From Mantis religiosa (Eukaryota > Arthropoda > Insecta > Mantodea > Mantidae), in the NCBI GenBank assembly GCA_030765055.1, contig CM060957.1:198346835-198410834 (forward strand): DNA of 64,000 nt. The letters are read 5' to 3'. The translations under genes were made by a program, and so were the position numbers. Below are positions 22,776-33,777 of the stretch, in pieces; the first letter of the stretch is position 1; each line of letters starts with the position of its first letter. The notes beneath the pieces are model-generated. The model had not been told where the DNA came from. It saw only the letters and a list, made by a program, of their open reading frames with translations, and did not search any database.

Positions 22776-25663
22776 ATTCATATATATAATCAGACAACTC
22801 CTTAATGGCGACTTATAACATGAAAGAACCTAAGTCCAGGCTTTATAGTCAACCACTATTATTTGTCAGTCTGACTGAACCTATCCAGAATGTGGCCTAC
22901 ACACGGCTGGTGTGACAGAAGAATTTAACTAACATTTAGATCTAATATTAGCATAGCATCCACTCTGCCATCTAATGTAATTTCCTATCTGCCTCCCATT
23001 GTTGACCCAGCATTTTATCATTGTCAATCTTCCTTTTCTTATATACTTCTTTTTAACTTTCCAAAACAACTTTCAGATATTTGAATTTCCTCCTGCAACA
23101 ATTCTTAAAGCTATTAACTTGATTGAAAACTTATGATGTTTCTTCTCCCATAGCACTAGTTCTCTATTCTTGTCAAGTAATGAACTGTACTTTCTGTTTC
23201 TCTACATAATCCACATATTCCTATTGTGCTTCTTAATTATGCTGATCCCATTCTTACCCAAGACATTCCTTCCTCCTCCTGTCTATTGCATAGCTTTACA
23301 TACCCTTTTTGTACTATTCCCTTTTAGATCACAATAAAATTTAAAGATATTTCTATTTTATAGCCTTCCACATATCTGTCTTTCTATATCCTCCATTGTG
23401 ATTGTAATTATTTTCCATAAAATGTCTTCTTTTCTATTTTCTATATTCCATATATCGAGAATTCATATTTCTTCCACAGCTCTTTTTACTACTGACCTCT
23501 ATCTATTCCTGTTCCCTACTTTCGTTTGTAAATTTATATACACCTCTAGGATTTTGTCTTGTCTTTTGTCAAGTATTAATAGCAACCTCTCAGGATTTTT
23601 TCAAATATTATACCTGAAACTCTGGTTTTTCCTAGTTCCACTAAGAAGCTACTCTTTTTAATATTAGTTACCTTTGAAATTCTACAGGAGAGACAAGGAT
23701 ATACTAACGTAGACTTTAAACTACAGACCTATACAGAAAATGGATTTAGCACCTTTGTAGGTATTGGTTCAAAAGTTTAATAAAGGAAAGGTGAATCTTA
23801 GATATAAGATTAAATTGATCCTCTTTAGCCTCAACTGGTTACTTTTATCTCTCTTATACTATTAATTACTAAATGCTTAGTGTCATATGAAAACAGAAAG
23901 GTATTACCACATATCTTGTGGTACATAAAAGCAGCTTATACAATGTTGAAACAATAGTAAAATTTTCAGAAGCGTTTGATTATGAGCTCAAATATAAATT
24001 CAATATCCCTTCTATGGTAAAAGAAAAGAAAGTGGATTCCATAAGCAAACATTCCGCATTGTTAAAATCACACAGAAATCAAATGAATTGTTTAGTGGAG
24101 AAAGGAACTACATCATTCTTTTTTTTTTAACTTTTTGGATAGACAAAAAAAGTTTAGTGATAAACTTATTTTCTGAAGGCTCTGTTTTATGTATTCCTTA
24201 TTACAGTACAGTAAATATATATAAATGCACCCAATTAATTCTTACTAATTATTGAAAAAACTGATTTTGATAAAAATGCACCTAGTTTCTTTCTGTACTT
24301 GATAAGTTTAGAGTTCAATTACATTATTTACTTAAAAATATAGTTTTTTACTACAATATTGATGTTCAGCACACTGAATACCATAAAGTTTGAACTGCAT
24401 AAAACATAAAATGAAAAAGCACATTAACATTTGTAGTTCATTCAGAAATTCAGTAATTTATAAATTACTGTTATTTGGGTCATTTAGATGTCCGCCATGC
24501 TCTTAAAGCCACTCTCAGCAATGGATATGCTGGCTCCAGGTTTATGAGAACATTTGTACACATACAGAATGTATCTGTCAGACAACTATTAATAAATTGA
24601 TATGTTGCTATTATTCCAAACAAATTCCTTAATGATTCTTTCTTATTCCTTGGAATATCCTTACCTGCTCATTCCATAGAAATCACATTTTAGTAAAATT
24701 GTGGAAACCACTTGTTAATATTTGAAAGTAGTATTCCAAAATATATGCAATATATGCACTAATGGAGTATCAAATGGTGCTAACATGCAGGATTATAAGG
24801 AATCTCTTACTGCACTGAACCTAAGCCAGATACAAAAGTAGCAGGAAATAATTTCTGTGACCTAAATCCTAATTAAATATATTAAATATACAATGTTGTA
24901 CTCACTCCTTTTGCAAATCTGACAGAAGACCACACCTTTATTGTAGCTCAGACATGAATAATCCCATATCCATAGCTTATGTCAATGATATTTTAGAAAT
25001 TATTTCCTTCAGTATTTTGTCAATGTTACATGAACCACAACAAAATAAGAAGCTGAAAGTACATTTGCTCTTGCATAGTCAGGATACACTGAACAGCATT
25101 GCTCTAGCACTAAGCGAGTTAAAGCGGAAACAATAATGAACTGCTTCAAAAAAACGAGATGATGAAAAGGATGCTCTTGCACTTACTGAAGCTGAAGATA
25201 ATGCAGACAAAGTGCTGACTTAATTAAAATGTGGAACATTTCATGTAGTCTGAAGTGCTGCATTAGAAATGATTAACTCCTGTAAACCAAAGTAACTTTA
25301 ACTTTGCCAACAGATCTAATAGAAATCCATAATGCCGATGACAGGAAACAGAATGAAGATATGCAGAATTAACATACAAGAAGAAGCAAACACATGCATA
25401 AATAAAATCATGCATTGACATTGTACACCAGTTCTCCAAAGATGTTGAAACTATATTGAAGTTTAAAAAATTTGCATAGGGAAAAACAAGTATGGTTAGA
25501 AATTTCAAACACACTTTCCTCCATGTTGCAAAAACAGCAAGTGGCATACAAAGCAATCAAAGATAGGAATAACAACACAAGAAATGCATAATATAAGCTA
25601 CAACACATGTACAAAAGTGAATCGAGAATATATTGACACATTGCTTCACTCACACTGTAGACC

Positions 25664-25823
25664 ACATCCGAGATACACCGTTTGCGAGAGCACCTAGTGG
25701 TCTACCAGCGAAATATACGAGTCAAATGGAGAATTTAATGTTAGGATAGCACGTTGGCCATGGTAACTCAAAGGTAAAGAGCGACTGGATGGAAACCAGA
25801 TCAGTGGTTCAAATCCTGGCCAT
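25664..25823 (+). mobile_element. SINE-like repeat (copy 2, first unit of a dimer)
   Basis: Sense unit with the body caaatggagaatttaatgt and the tRNA-like part ggccatggtaactcaaagg through gtggttcaaatcctggcc. It runs directly into the next unit. Confidence 0.7.
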
Positions 25824-26145
25824 ATTGAATCTATCAAAAATCTTAGGCTATATACGGTTAGTGTAGAGAAATCATTAATTTCCATCAATTAACTAAAATA
25901 ATAAGAGTTAAATGATGAAGCCTGGGACTTAAGTACTTATGACAGTAAGTCGCCACAAACGGTGTACCTCGGATGCGAGAGCCTCTAATGGTCTACCGGG
26001 GAAATATACGAGTCAACTGGAGAATTTAATGTCAGGATGGTATGTTGGCCATGGTAGCTCAAAGGTTAAGAGCTACTGGATGGAAACCAGGAGATCCGTG
26101 GTTCAAATTCCGGCCACGGCATTGAATTTTCCATGTTGACTCTAT
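25824..26145 (+). mobile_element. SINE-like repeat (copy 3, second unit of a dimer)
   Basis: The most complete sense unit. The 5' arm (ctatcaaaaatcttaggc, ccatcaattaactaaaataa, gaagcctgggacttaag) is followed by a central part (gagagcctctaatggtctac, gtcaactggagaatttaat) and a tRNA-like segment (26049-26127) with box A-like TAGCTCAAAGG, an anticodon-arm pair CTGG/CCAG and box B GTGGTTCAAATTCC. Having the tRNA-like part near the 3' end is unusual for a SINE. Seven copies occur in this window. Confidence 0.7.
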
Positions 26146-26337
26146 CTATAATCTCTTGTATTTTGTGGACAGAAACATGTTCAGTTTGGAAATTTGTTTT
26201 GACCCATATGATTTTGCTTAGAGCAAGTTCTACAGTATATCAAGTTGTACCAGTTCAAGAGCTCGATGACATATGTACTAAAACGTAAATGCTAGAGTAA
26301 ACATAAGGCTTATAATTGAAAAGAATCAGGACTTACC

Positions 26338-26369
26338 TTGAGCATTTTATTGGAGGAAGGACCACATCC
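26338..26369 (-). CDS. Zinc-finger gene A, 32-nt micro-exon
   Basis: Bounded on the minus strand by tgttacag and gtaagtcc. It encodes DVVLPPIKCS plus two bases of an Arg codon completed by the first base of the next exon. The exon at 55545-55576 in gene B has the same length, phase and nearly the same peptide (DAVLPPIKCS), which supports it strongly even though it is too short to stand out alone. Confidence 0.85.
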
Positions 26370-26705
26370 TGTAACAGAATAATTCATATGTATAGCTTTC
26401 ACACAAATATCTACATAGTGTTAAATGTACTGCTAAGATATTTACAAGATATGTAGAGACAATATATGATGTTTGATCTTGCAATAATGAGTGAGAAAAC
26501 CAAGTGGAGAAAGCATTTGTTTGGTTTAGGGAACACAGAACTAGAAACTGAAATGTTTAATAAATAAGAATATATGATTAAAGTGGTCAAGCACTTACAA
26601 ATATTAAGACAGGAACACAGACAGGAATGAAAGGTTAACATGTTAGATATTACAAAATTGAATCGAGAATATATTGACACATTGCTTCACTCACCTGTTT
26701 ATTCA

Positions 26706-26745
26706 CAGGACATGTTTCAAGAGCTCTTGCTCTTATCCTCAGCTG
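26706..26745 (-). ncRNA. Hammerhead ribozyme motif (left arm)
   Basis: Mirror image of the motif at 28113-28152; see that entry for the structure. On the minus strand it overlaps the last codons and stop of the GIY-YIG fragment. Confidence 0.8.
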
Positions 26746-27451
26746 ATACTCGACTAGTGCAAGTTGTAGTGGTTTCTTCTTTCTCCGTATTGTCAATAGA
26801 TGGCGTGATGTACTTGTCAAAGATGTCCGGTGGTGGAGTTTCAAAATTCATGACTCTATGACGATTTTTGTTAATGAAGATTTTTTCCCATACGGAAAGG
26901 TCTATGGGGTGATTAACGTATTTTATTAGAGATGTTTCCAAATTGATGTCATGTCTAGTATTCAAAAAATGAAAAGCCACTGCTGATTTTTCTGTTTCAC
27001 CATTTTTAATGTTTCTCATATGTTCTTTAGTTCTGATGTTAATATTTCTTTTTGTTTTTCCTATATAAATTTTAGGGCAAGTTTCACATTTGATCTCATA
27101 GATTCCTGGTTTTTCTTTGGTAGTGATTGAATTTTTGGGAGGGCCTTTTAACAAATTTCTGATATTAAACCTATTTTGAGGTGCAAGAGTTATGTTGTGT
27201 TTTGAGAAGATTTTTTGGAATTTGTTATAGGCTGATGGGTGGAAGGTGAATTTTTTAAAAAGTTTTTTCTCTTTTTCTCCTGTAGGTTCTAGGGTGGTGG
27301 TTTCTTTTATTTTCTTAGCTTTGTTGAGTCTGTTAACAGTTTTGTCTACTAAATTTGGGTTGAAACCGTTGGATATAGCTACTTTTTTTATGTGTAGGTA
27401 TTCTTCTTGATAATCTTCTCTGTTTAGTGGAAAGTTGATCAAGATTATCAA
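26717..27451 (-). pseudogene. PLE protein C-terminal fragment with GIY-YIG endonuclease (left arm)
   Basis: Two hundred and forty-four residues, lacking the reverse transcriptase core. It starts in the linker after RT (NREDYQEEYLHIKKVAISNG) and runs through FTFHPSAYNKFQKIFSKHNI into GIYEIKCETCPKIYIGKTKR, the GIY-YIG nuclease signature, with RTKEHMRNIK and SAVAFHF after it. GIY-YIG nucleases nick target DNA for PLE insertion. The last codons (SAEDKSKSS) overlap the hammerhead motif. Arm-internal reading is uninterrupted, so the fragment is young, but with no RT it cannot mobilise itself. Confidence 0.9.
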
Positions 27452-28141
27452 GAAGAATACCTACACATAAAAAAAGTAGCTATATCCAACGGTTTCAACC
27501 CAAATTTAGTAGACAAAACTGTTAACAGACTCAACAAAGCTAAGAAAATAAAAGAAACCACCACCCTAGAACCTACAGGAGAAAAAGAGAAAAAACTTTT
27601 TAAAAAATTCACCTTCCACCCATCAGCCTATAACAAATTCCAAAAAATCTTCTCAAAACACAACATAACTCTTGCACCTCAAAATAGGTTTAATATCAGA
27701 AATTTGTTAAAAGGCCCTCCCAAAAATTCAATCACTACCAAAGAAAAACCAGGAATCTATGAGATCAAATGTGAAACTTGCCCTAAAATTTATATAGGAA
27801 AAACAAAAAGAAATATTAACATCAGAACTAAAGAACATATGAGAAACATTAAAAATGGTGAAACAGAAAAATCAGCAGTGGCTTTTCATTTTTTGAATAC
27901 TAGACATGACATCAATTTGGAAACATCTCTAATAAAATACGTTAATCACCCCATAGACCTTTCCGTATGGGAAAAAATCTTCATTAACAAAAATCGTCAT
28001 AGAGTCATGAATTTTGAAACTCCACCACCGGACATCTTTGACAAGTACATCACGCCATCTATTGACAATACGGAGAAAGAAGAAACCACTACAACTTGCA
28101 CTAGTCGAGTATCAGCTGAGGATAAGAGCAAGAGCTCTTGA
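27441..28141 (+). pseudogene. PLE protein C-terminal fragment with GIY-YIG endonuclease (right arm)
   Basis: Same protein as the left arm, read on the + strand. The frame is open from the arm boundary at about 27443 and ends with TGA at 28139-28141. GIYEIKCETCPKIYIG lies at about 27752-27799. No RT core and no plausible start inside the arm. Confidence 0.88.
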
Positions 28142-28152
28142 AACATGTCCTG
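28113..28152 (+). ncRNA. Hammerhead ribozyme motif, type I order (right arm)
   Basis: In order: helix I strand CAG (28113-28115), core CTGAGGA (28116-28122, fits CUGANGA), helix II AAGAGC paired with GCTCTT (closing at 28139), core GAAA (28140-28143), a two-base-pair helix III A-C/G-T closed by AT (GAAACATGTC), cleavage position after C at 28149, and helix I return strand CTG (28150-28152). Hammerheads with very short helix III are established in Penelope-like elements and may cut best as dimers. The motif overlaps the end of the coding frame. Cleavage is predicted, not shown. Confidence 0.8.
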
Positions 28153-28768
28153 TGAATAAACAGGTGAGTGAAGCAATGTGTCAATATATTCTCGATTCAA
28201 TTTTGTACTAGTTTGTGCTTCACTGTCCCTACGCTTCTTTCAAGTTTATACTTTGGATGTTAGATATATTTATACCAATAACACATTTGGTCATGACATC
28301 AGTGAAGTAGCTAGTAGATTCCTCACTACAACCTGTACCTAGATTAATGATGATAATAATAAAGCAGTAAATGCAAATTGCTTTTAGTATACAGGTCTTC
28401 TCAAAAATGCAATCTTATTTGAACATACTTAAACATAGATACTGTATTGTATTTAAAATGTAAAAACCTGGAATAGTGCCAATTGCCATTCTTTTTGTAA
28501 ACATACTTGTATGAAATGATATCCAAGACATCTATAAGATTATGGTTCATACTCCAGGAGCTTATAGCTCTGAGAGTCAGCTGATATGTCCTGGGCGTAT
28601 GTTTAAAGGTTTATGACTGAGTCGACTGTTTTCTTTGAATCAGTGACTCCAGTTTACTTTTTATTTAAGCACGAAAGATTATAATACTCTGCAATATTAC
28701 ACAATATATTGACGACATTATTACAAAACATTGCTCAGTCTAACTCAGCAGGTTTCTATATAACTTAC

Positions 28769-29245
28769 CTTAGTATTATCACCAATTGATGAAGTTTCTA
28801 TTTCCAGCCAACAAGGTTCTTCTTTAATTTCTATTTTATTATCAATTTCGTGAATACTCTTATATTTCTTATCAACCATTACAGGATCCTCTAGAAGAAA
28901 TTCTCTCTCATTCTGTGAACCAATGTCTGAAAATAGAGTCTGTTGTTCAATTTCTGATTTCCCATTTATGACGCAGTTGTTTCTCAATGTAGCAGTTTCA
29001 CTCTTAATCTGCTTCACAAGATCTTTGATAAAAGAAGTCTCTGATTTAATTTCTGTTTTGACTGTTATCTCACAATCAGTGACATCATCAATGTTTGTGT
29101 TTGCTGTAACAACTTTGTGAAAGAACTCTCTCTCGTTCTGTGAGTCTGTGTCATCTTCAAGGGGATTCTCTTCTTTGATTTCTATTTTCTCATCCATTTC
29201 AAACAGCTGTCGAATTGGATGTTGCTGTTATTTCCAGAAATAAAT
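28769..29245 (-). CDS. Zinc-finger gene A, first coding exon (acidic N-terminal domain)
   Basis: Exon from the acceptor next to 29245 (cttcacag) to the donor after 28769 (AAG then GTAAGTTA); 48 nt of 5' UTR precede the ATG at 29197, giving 143 codons. The peptide is acidic and carries five matches to the sumoylation consensus: IKEE (7-10), VKTE (46-49), IKSE (50-53), IKSE (64-67) and IKEE (124-127). Such an N-terminus is common in insect C2H2 proteins; no ZAD or BTB domain is seen. It is about 79 percent identical by eye to the gene B exon at 48509-48937. Confidence 0.88.
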
Positions 29246-31127
29246 CTGTGAAGGAAAAATCATATTTCATATACCAAAAACTATAAGTAAATTTAGCCAT
29301 CAGCTTCATGAATCTATCAATAATTTTTCAAACCACACTAAATACCACTGTTCTCTTATCATACAAACTACATCTTTAAAAGTTGAACCAGACTTAGGAA
29401 ACTCAGAATTGTGAAGAACTCAAACTACAGACAGTTGTCTCTTTATGTCAACGCTGTTATCACTCTAGCTAGGCTACTGAGAAACTGTACCAACATTAAG
29501 CCTCCTAATATGTTTAAAATGTCATGGGTAGATATCAAAGCAATCTCAAACTGCTATGTGACAATTACTAATATCATAGTTAGTTGTATTCTGTTACTGT
29601 AGTTCTAAGGTTTGCTGTGATATTAAAATTAAGCAAGCATGGCATAACAGTTCTAGTAATAAAACATCCACGGAGGGCAACAAATCATACAGTATCCTAT
29701 ATAGTGTCATATAACTTTTTAATTTAACACTACAAGAACCAAGGATGCCAGAAAAGACAAACAATTTTCCTTAAGATTAAACAAGCAAGTGATGTATTGT
29801 TATTAATCAACTCAATGGGACGAGGGCATATCAAATATAAACGGGAAGTTTGATGTAACACTGTCGTTGGTAATAATTTTGAGGTGAAACTTTGTCAGTA
29901 TGTTGGGGGGGGGGGGTTATATACAGAGAGGGTACAGTGTGTGCATGCACTGCGGAGAATGGGGCTGGGCCATGACTGAGTAATAGCTGCACATGTCGGT
30001 TACACAATGCCTCATCCTCAGTTTTCTTGCAAAAAAGGGCACCAAGCCTTTGGAAAGTTTTACACAGCTCTGCGCACAGTTTGGGGAAGAAATAATTTTG
30101 AAGACTGGAGTGTATGAGTGGGCTAAATATTTTGTGGCAGGAAGAGAAACTGTAGAAAATGAACCTCATAGGAGCAGATCAGGGACAAGCATTACTGCAG
30201 ATAACATTGTTCCCATTTGTGAAATAACTGAAGAAGATCGGTGCATAAAGGAATCCGAAATTGGTTCTTTTTTTTCACAAGGACAAGTTATGGAAGTATT
30301 TAATCATTCGAGATGAACTCCAGTATAGAAAACTGTGTGCCAGATACGTGATTTGTGATGAAACATGGTGCATCATGACACAAAGCAAAGCAAGCACGGA
30401 GTGACAGTGAGGAGACTAAGCAAGTCCGGTCGAGGTCAGAACATGCCCATCTGCTGGAAAGGTGCTAGCATCCGTTTTCTGGTACTCCGCAGGCATTGTG
30501 CATTTCTTCACTAATGAAGGACAATCAATGCAGCCTATTACTGTCACATTTTGGATTCAGCAAAAGCTGCATATTGCAACAAGCGAAGCCGACAACCAAT
30601 CCGAAACGTCATTCTTCTCCATGAACATGCGAGGCCACATACTGCATTGGACACCTCTGGAACGCCGTCTTTACAATTCTGCGTCTAGCATTTTTTTGGA
30701 CCACTCAAAAAAGATCTAGGACAGCGGTTTAATGATGACACAAGTGTACAAGCGTTCATGCTGGCTCTGCATGTGTCCTTCTTTCTATACATATGGCCTC
30801 AAAAACTTGCCAATCCAATGGAGAAAATGTGTATCGAAGGCAGAACACTACGTATAAAAGTAATCTGTATATGAGTATTATTGTTTGTTGATACAATAAA
30901 TTTCAAAAAAGAATTCCTGTTTATATTTGATCGAACCTTGTACTAAGTTGAGATTCAGTTAATGACATTATCTGACAAAAGTTGGGTGACTGAATTACAA
31001 CGTAAAGTGTAAGAAACTCACATTGTCACTAGAATTTTTATCCAAACGCTGACTTACAATCACTTTTACTATTTGCAAATACACAAAATGAGAACATTTA
31101 TAAAATGTTGCGTTATAATTCACTAAC
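29246..31127 (-). other. Intron 1 of zinc-finger gene A
   Basis: Donor GT at 31127-31126 and acceptor next to 29245. It carries the mariner relic at 29828-30932. The site corresponding to the piggyBac-like insertion of gene B is empty here (TTAA at 29623-29626). Confidence 0.75.
29828..30932 (+). pseudogene. Mariner/Tc1-like transposon relic in intron 1 of gene A
   Basis: Terminal inverted repeats: tatcaaatataaacgggaa (29829-29847) and the reverse complement of ttcctgtttatatttgatc (30914-30932). The frame at 29993 gives a mariner-type N-terminal helix-turn-helix region (TKPLESFTQLCAQFGEEII, GVYEWAKYFVAGRETVEN, HRSRSGTS). Further frames have ICDETWC (about 30352, the DDE DETW block) and a C-terminal FLDHSKKDLGQRFNDD-like stretch (about 30690-30740). 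Many frameshifts. The same insertion sits at 46441-46989 in gene B. Confidence 0.7.
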
Positions 31128-31300
31128 CTGTACTGATGGAACTTCTACACATTCACTAGTGACAGACCAATACCCAATACTAACAACACAACTGCTACAG
31201 CCAACTGATTCTTAACAACTCTGATACTCACTGGTACAATCATTCAACTGAACCTGACTTTACACTGCGTTTACAACCTTCCATTCACAAATTAAATGTT
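31128..31300 (-). other. Non-coding 5' exon of zinc-finger gene A
   Basis: Inferred from its conserved partner at about 46080-46258 in gene B. Both end CAGTACAG then GTTAGTGA in transcript sense, a good donor, and conserved blocks such as tggaaggttgtaaacgcagtg run through them. The transcription start is not determined. Confidence 0.6.
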
Positions 31301-32280
31301 CTAGAAAATAAAATTACTCGAACTCAAGTAAAATCATCTAGATCTTAGGAAATCAAATGGATTTACAATACAAAATACAGAAAGATAAAAGCTACTTCCT
31401 CATCAGTGACTGTGCTCAAATATTGCATTTTTCACTTCTTCCATGTCAACTTTTAAGATAGTGGAATGAGTTGACCAGGATTTGCCATCACCATGACACC
31501 AGGGATGTAAACATTCTAACAATGGCTCTTTGCTCAGGGGTTAATACAATTCTGAATATTGATGGAGAGAGATGTGATAGGAATGGAACCTTTGGTGATG
31601 GAGAATGCAAAGTACACTTGCCTGACTCATTCCACTCCCACGTGTGATTGTGTGGCAACTTATTTGTGAATCTACTCTAACAACAGCCAAAACATTCATT
31701 TCTCCTTCATCTCCAGTCTCCTGTTTCTTTCTCTTATGTTTTCCTGGTGTTACACTAGCACTTTCATGTAAGTGTTTGAAGAGGTTGATAAATAAATGCA
31801 GAGATGGTTGACGTATATTGGGATATCTTTCCCTATACACCATAAGCCTTAAGGCCGGACCTCATTCAGAGCTTAACAGACGGACCCTTTGGAATGAAAA
31901 AAAAGAAAAACACCATACAAGAACAAACTGCATTCTTCTACTCTCTCCATACCCCATGGGCATGTCAGCTTTTTCTGCATTGGTAAAGCCTATCTTTATT
32001 CACAACCTACTGCTTGAACTATCACTGACTAGAATGTGGCAATGTACAAATGAACTGCAAACATCTGAAAACAAACCATAACAAAATCGTATCTAGCAAG
32101 TAAGCAGGCTGAATGGAACACATAATTGTCGCTGTGTAAAAGTTACAAAATAGATATCTTGTGAGCTAAGTGTTATTAAATTTTATTTATAGGCTAAAAC
32201 TATGAGCCCCTGAGTACCAAACACTGTGAAAACTGCATACCAATAACAGTGTCCATTCCAGAAATATTAGACATGCAAGT
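31301..32280. other. Upstream flank of gene A
   Basis: No gene supported. It presumably includes the gene A promoter, but I see no decisive core-promoter motif. Confidence 0.4.
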
Positions 32281-32900
32281 TTTAGATGATTCAGCCTTTA
32301 TTTTACCGGAGCATAAAGACTTAGCCGTATATGATTCATGTACATTTGCCAGGAATATTAAAAAAAAAAACTAGTGAACCTCTATGCTGACTCCCAATAA
32401 TAAGCTAATCTCACTACTGACAGAGCTTTCTAAAATAATGAAGTATACAATGGTTAAAGCATACATGAAGCTAAACAATATTCTCCTATCATCCTAGTTC
32501 GGTTTTAGTTATACATACATGCAAACTTTAGAATTAGTAAAAGCATTGGATAAAATTGAACTACCGTTACAAACTTTCTGTGATTTAGCTATGTTATTTG
32601 ACAACCTCTTCATCAATAGTTAGAACCTTATGGTTTTAATGAGATCTCTATTAAGTAATATAAATATTTCGTAACCTCCAAGAAACCTCAATAAATTACA
32701 TATGATTTGAAATCTAGCATAAAGTTGTCACAAAGTATCTATGTTTGAGCCATTGTTATGTTTTAACAGCTATTCAAATTTAATTTCAGTAAGGAACCAA
32801 CAGATGTGCTCTTTGCACATGATACTAGGGTTCTTATATCAGAAAAGTGACATCAGCAAATAAAGAGACATTGTCAATAACAGATTCAAAAAGTTCAAAT
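32281..32900 (+). pseudogene. Old LINE reverse transcriptase relic, arm A
   Basis: Heavily decayed RT: LISLLTELSKIMKYTMVKAY (about 32405-32465), an FGFS box, FCDLAMLFDNLF (about 32577-32612, for the usual DLxKAFD) and VLFAHDTRVLIS (about 32810-32845, for FADD). An inverted homologue lies at 44600-45245, so the relic predates the duplication. Clade uncertain (CR1- or Jockey-like). Confidence 0.65.
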
Positions 32901-33292
32901 TTGCTTTGAAGAAATAAAACTATCATCTTAATTAAGTTTAAAAGAAAGCATAAGTGCAAAATGGAGTTAACAATTAGATACAGCATTCACACTAATGTAT
33001 TTCAAACAAAATTTCTTTGTTTCTGAAACAAAGATCCAGTTAGAGAAAACAAATAAAAGTCATGCAATGAAATCTTAGCTCTGATTGCTTTGTATTAAGA
33101 AATGTAAAAGTCTGCTCAGGCAAAATGACTTATTTTAAAATAAATATGTTGGCATAACCCTCCTCCTTTTCTGTCTCCTTCCAGCTCCTATATTCAGTAA
33201 AGTTATCGCTCTTGTTGCATGATGCAGTATGCCATGTAAATCATCTGACGCCTGAGTACAATATGCTGTAAAGTACTGTGATGCTGCCATAT
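32901..33292. other. Unassigned AT-rich sequence
   Basis: Nothing supportable; ends ATAT before the LTR at 33293. Confidence 0.4.
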
Positions 33293-33777
33293 TGTGACTT
33301 TGTGGGTTCGTGAAATGAAAAGTTACAAACTCAACAATGCTCTTTATTTCCATCGACTTACAGCTGAACACTTGCCGATTACATAGAATTACGTAATGCA
33401 CACAATTACAATTCACCAGTTCGTCCGTTGCAGTTCCACTGTACGCTCACAATTATATAAATTCTTCCGTTGCACGCACTCAGTCTTCTCGTTCACTAAC
33501 ACGGCGCTACTTCGCTGCTTGCCAAGCACCAACTGACCTCACTCATTGCAGCCCTTTTTATAGGAATATCACTGTTTTCTAGAAGTCTCTGGTTTCAGTG
33601 AATCACCGCGAAAATGCCAGACGACAGGGGCAGGGGAAAGAGGAGGCCAACGACAAGTGACACTCCCCCCAATCAACCCCTCAGTTAGTGACAGAGACTA
33701 ATGGGAGAGTGTGGCTTGGCTGCCTCTGGCCCCTTACTCAGCTGTCGTTGGTTGTGCTTTCCGCTAATTGGGTGACA
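33293..33777 (-). repeat. Solo gypsy LTR, minus orientation
   Basis: In element sense TGTCACCCAATTAGCGG to TCACA, 485 bp, same subfamily as the LTR at 14958-15456. AATAAAGAGCATTG is near its 3' end. No internal element is attached on either side, which points to LTR-LTR recombination. Flanks are ATAT at 33289-33292 and TTAT at 33778-33781 (ATAA in element sense), a 4-bp duplication with one mismatch at best. Confidence 0.85.

Larger units (their letters stand above)
22024..26337 (-). other. Intron 3 of zinc-finger gene A
   Basis: GT at 26337-26336 (GTAAGTCC on the minus strand) and AG at 22025-22024. It contains SINE copies at 22629-22775 and 25664-26145. The stretch about 24900-25660 is recognisably homologous, inverted, to 55590-56480 in gene B, although neither codes for anything I can support, so it marks the duplicated unit. 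At 25611-25656 there is a short stretch like the 3' end of the PLE at 26651. The rest is AT-rich, with nothing seen. Confidence 0.75.
26651..28256. mobile_element. Palindromic Penelope-like element: two 767-bp inverted arms
   Basis: Arms 26651-27417 (coding on minus) and 27441-28207 (coding on plus) are inverted repeats of equal length around a 23-nt spacer (27418-27440); where I compared long stretches they are identical. Each arm has the C-terminal part of a PLE protein (end of the RT region plus GIY-YIG endonuclease), a hammerhead ribozyme motif and a 3' tail. A further 49 nt (28208-28256) precede the second target duplication. ATGTTAGATAT occurs at 26640-26650 and 28257-28267, an 11-bp duplication, and the paralogous intron in gene B (about 49158-49169) has the empty site. 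Confidence 0.92.
26370..28768 (-). other. Intron 2 of zinc-finger gene A
   Basis: Donor GTAAGTTA at 28768-28761 and acceptor at 26371-26370. Most of it is homologous to intron 2 of gene B once the insertions are removed. The palindromic PLE occupies 26651-28256. Confidence 0.85.

Noticed and set aside
23398..23661. 87-codon hydrophobic frame in intron 3 of gene A
   Set aside because: Pyrimidine-rich AT sequence gives Phe/Leu/Ser by composition; not conserved in the gene B arm.
26049..26127. Possible tRNA gene within the repeats at 25.7-26.1 kb
   Set aside because: Part of a seven-copy repeat; stems are imperfect and the copies diverge like a transposon.
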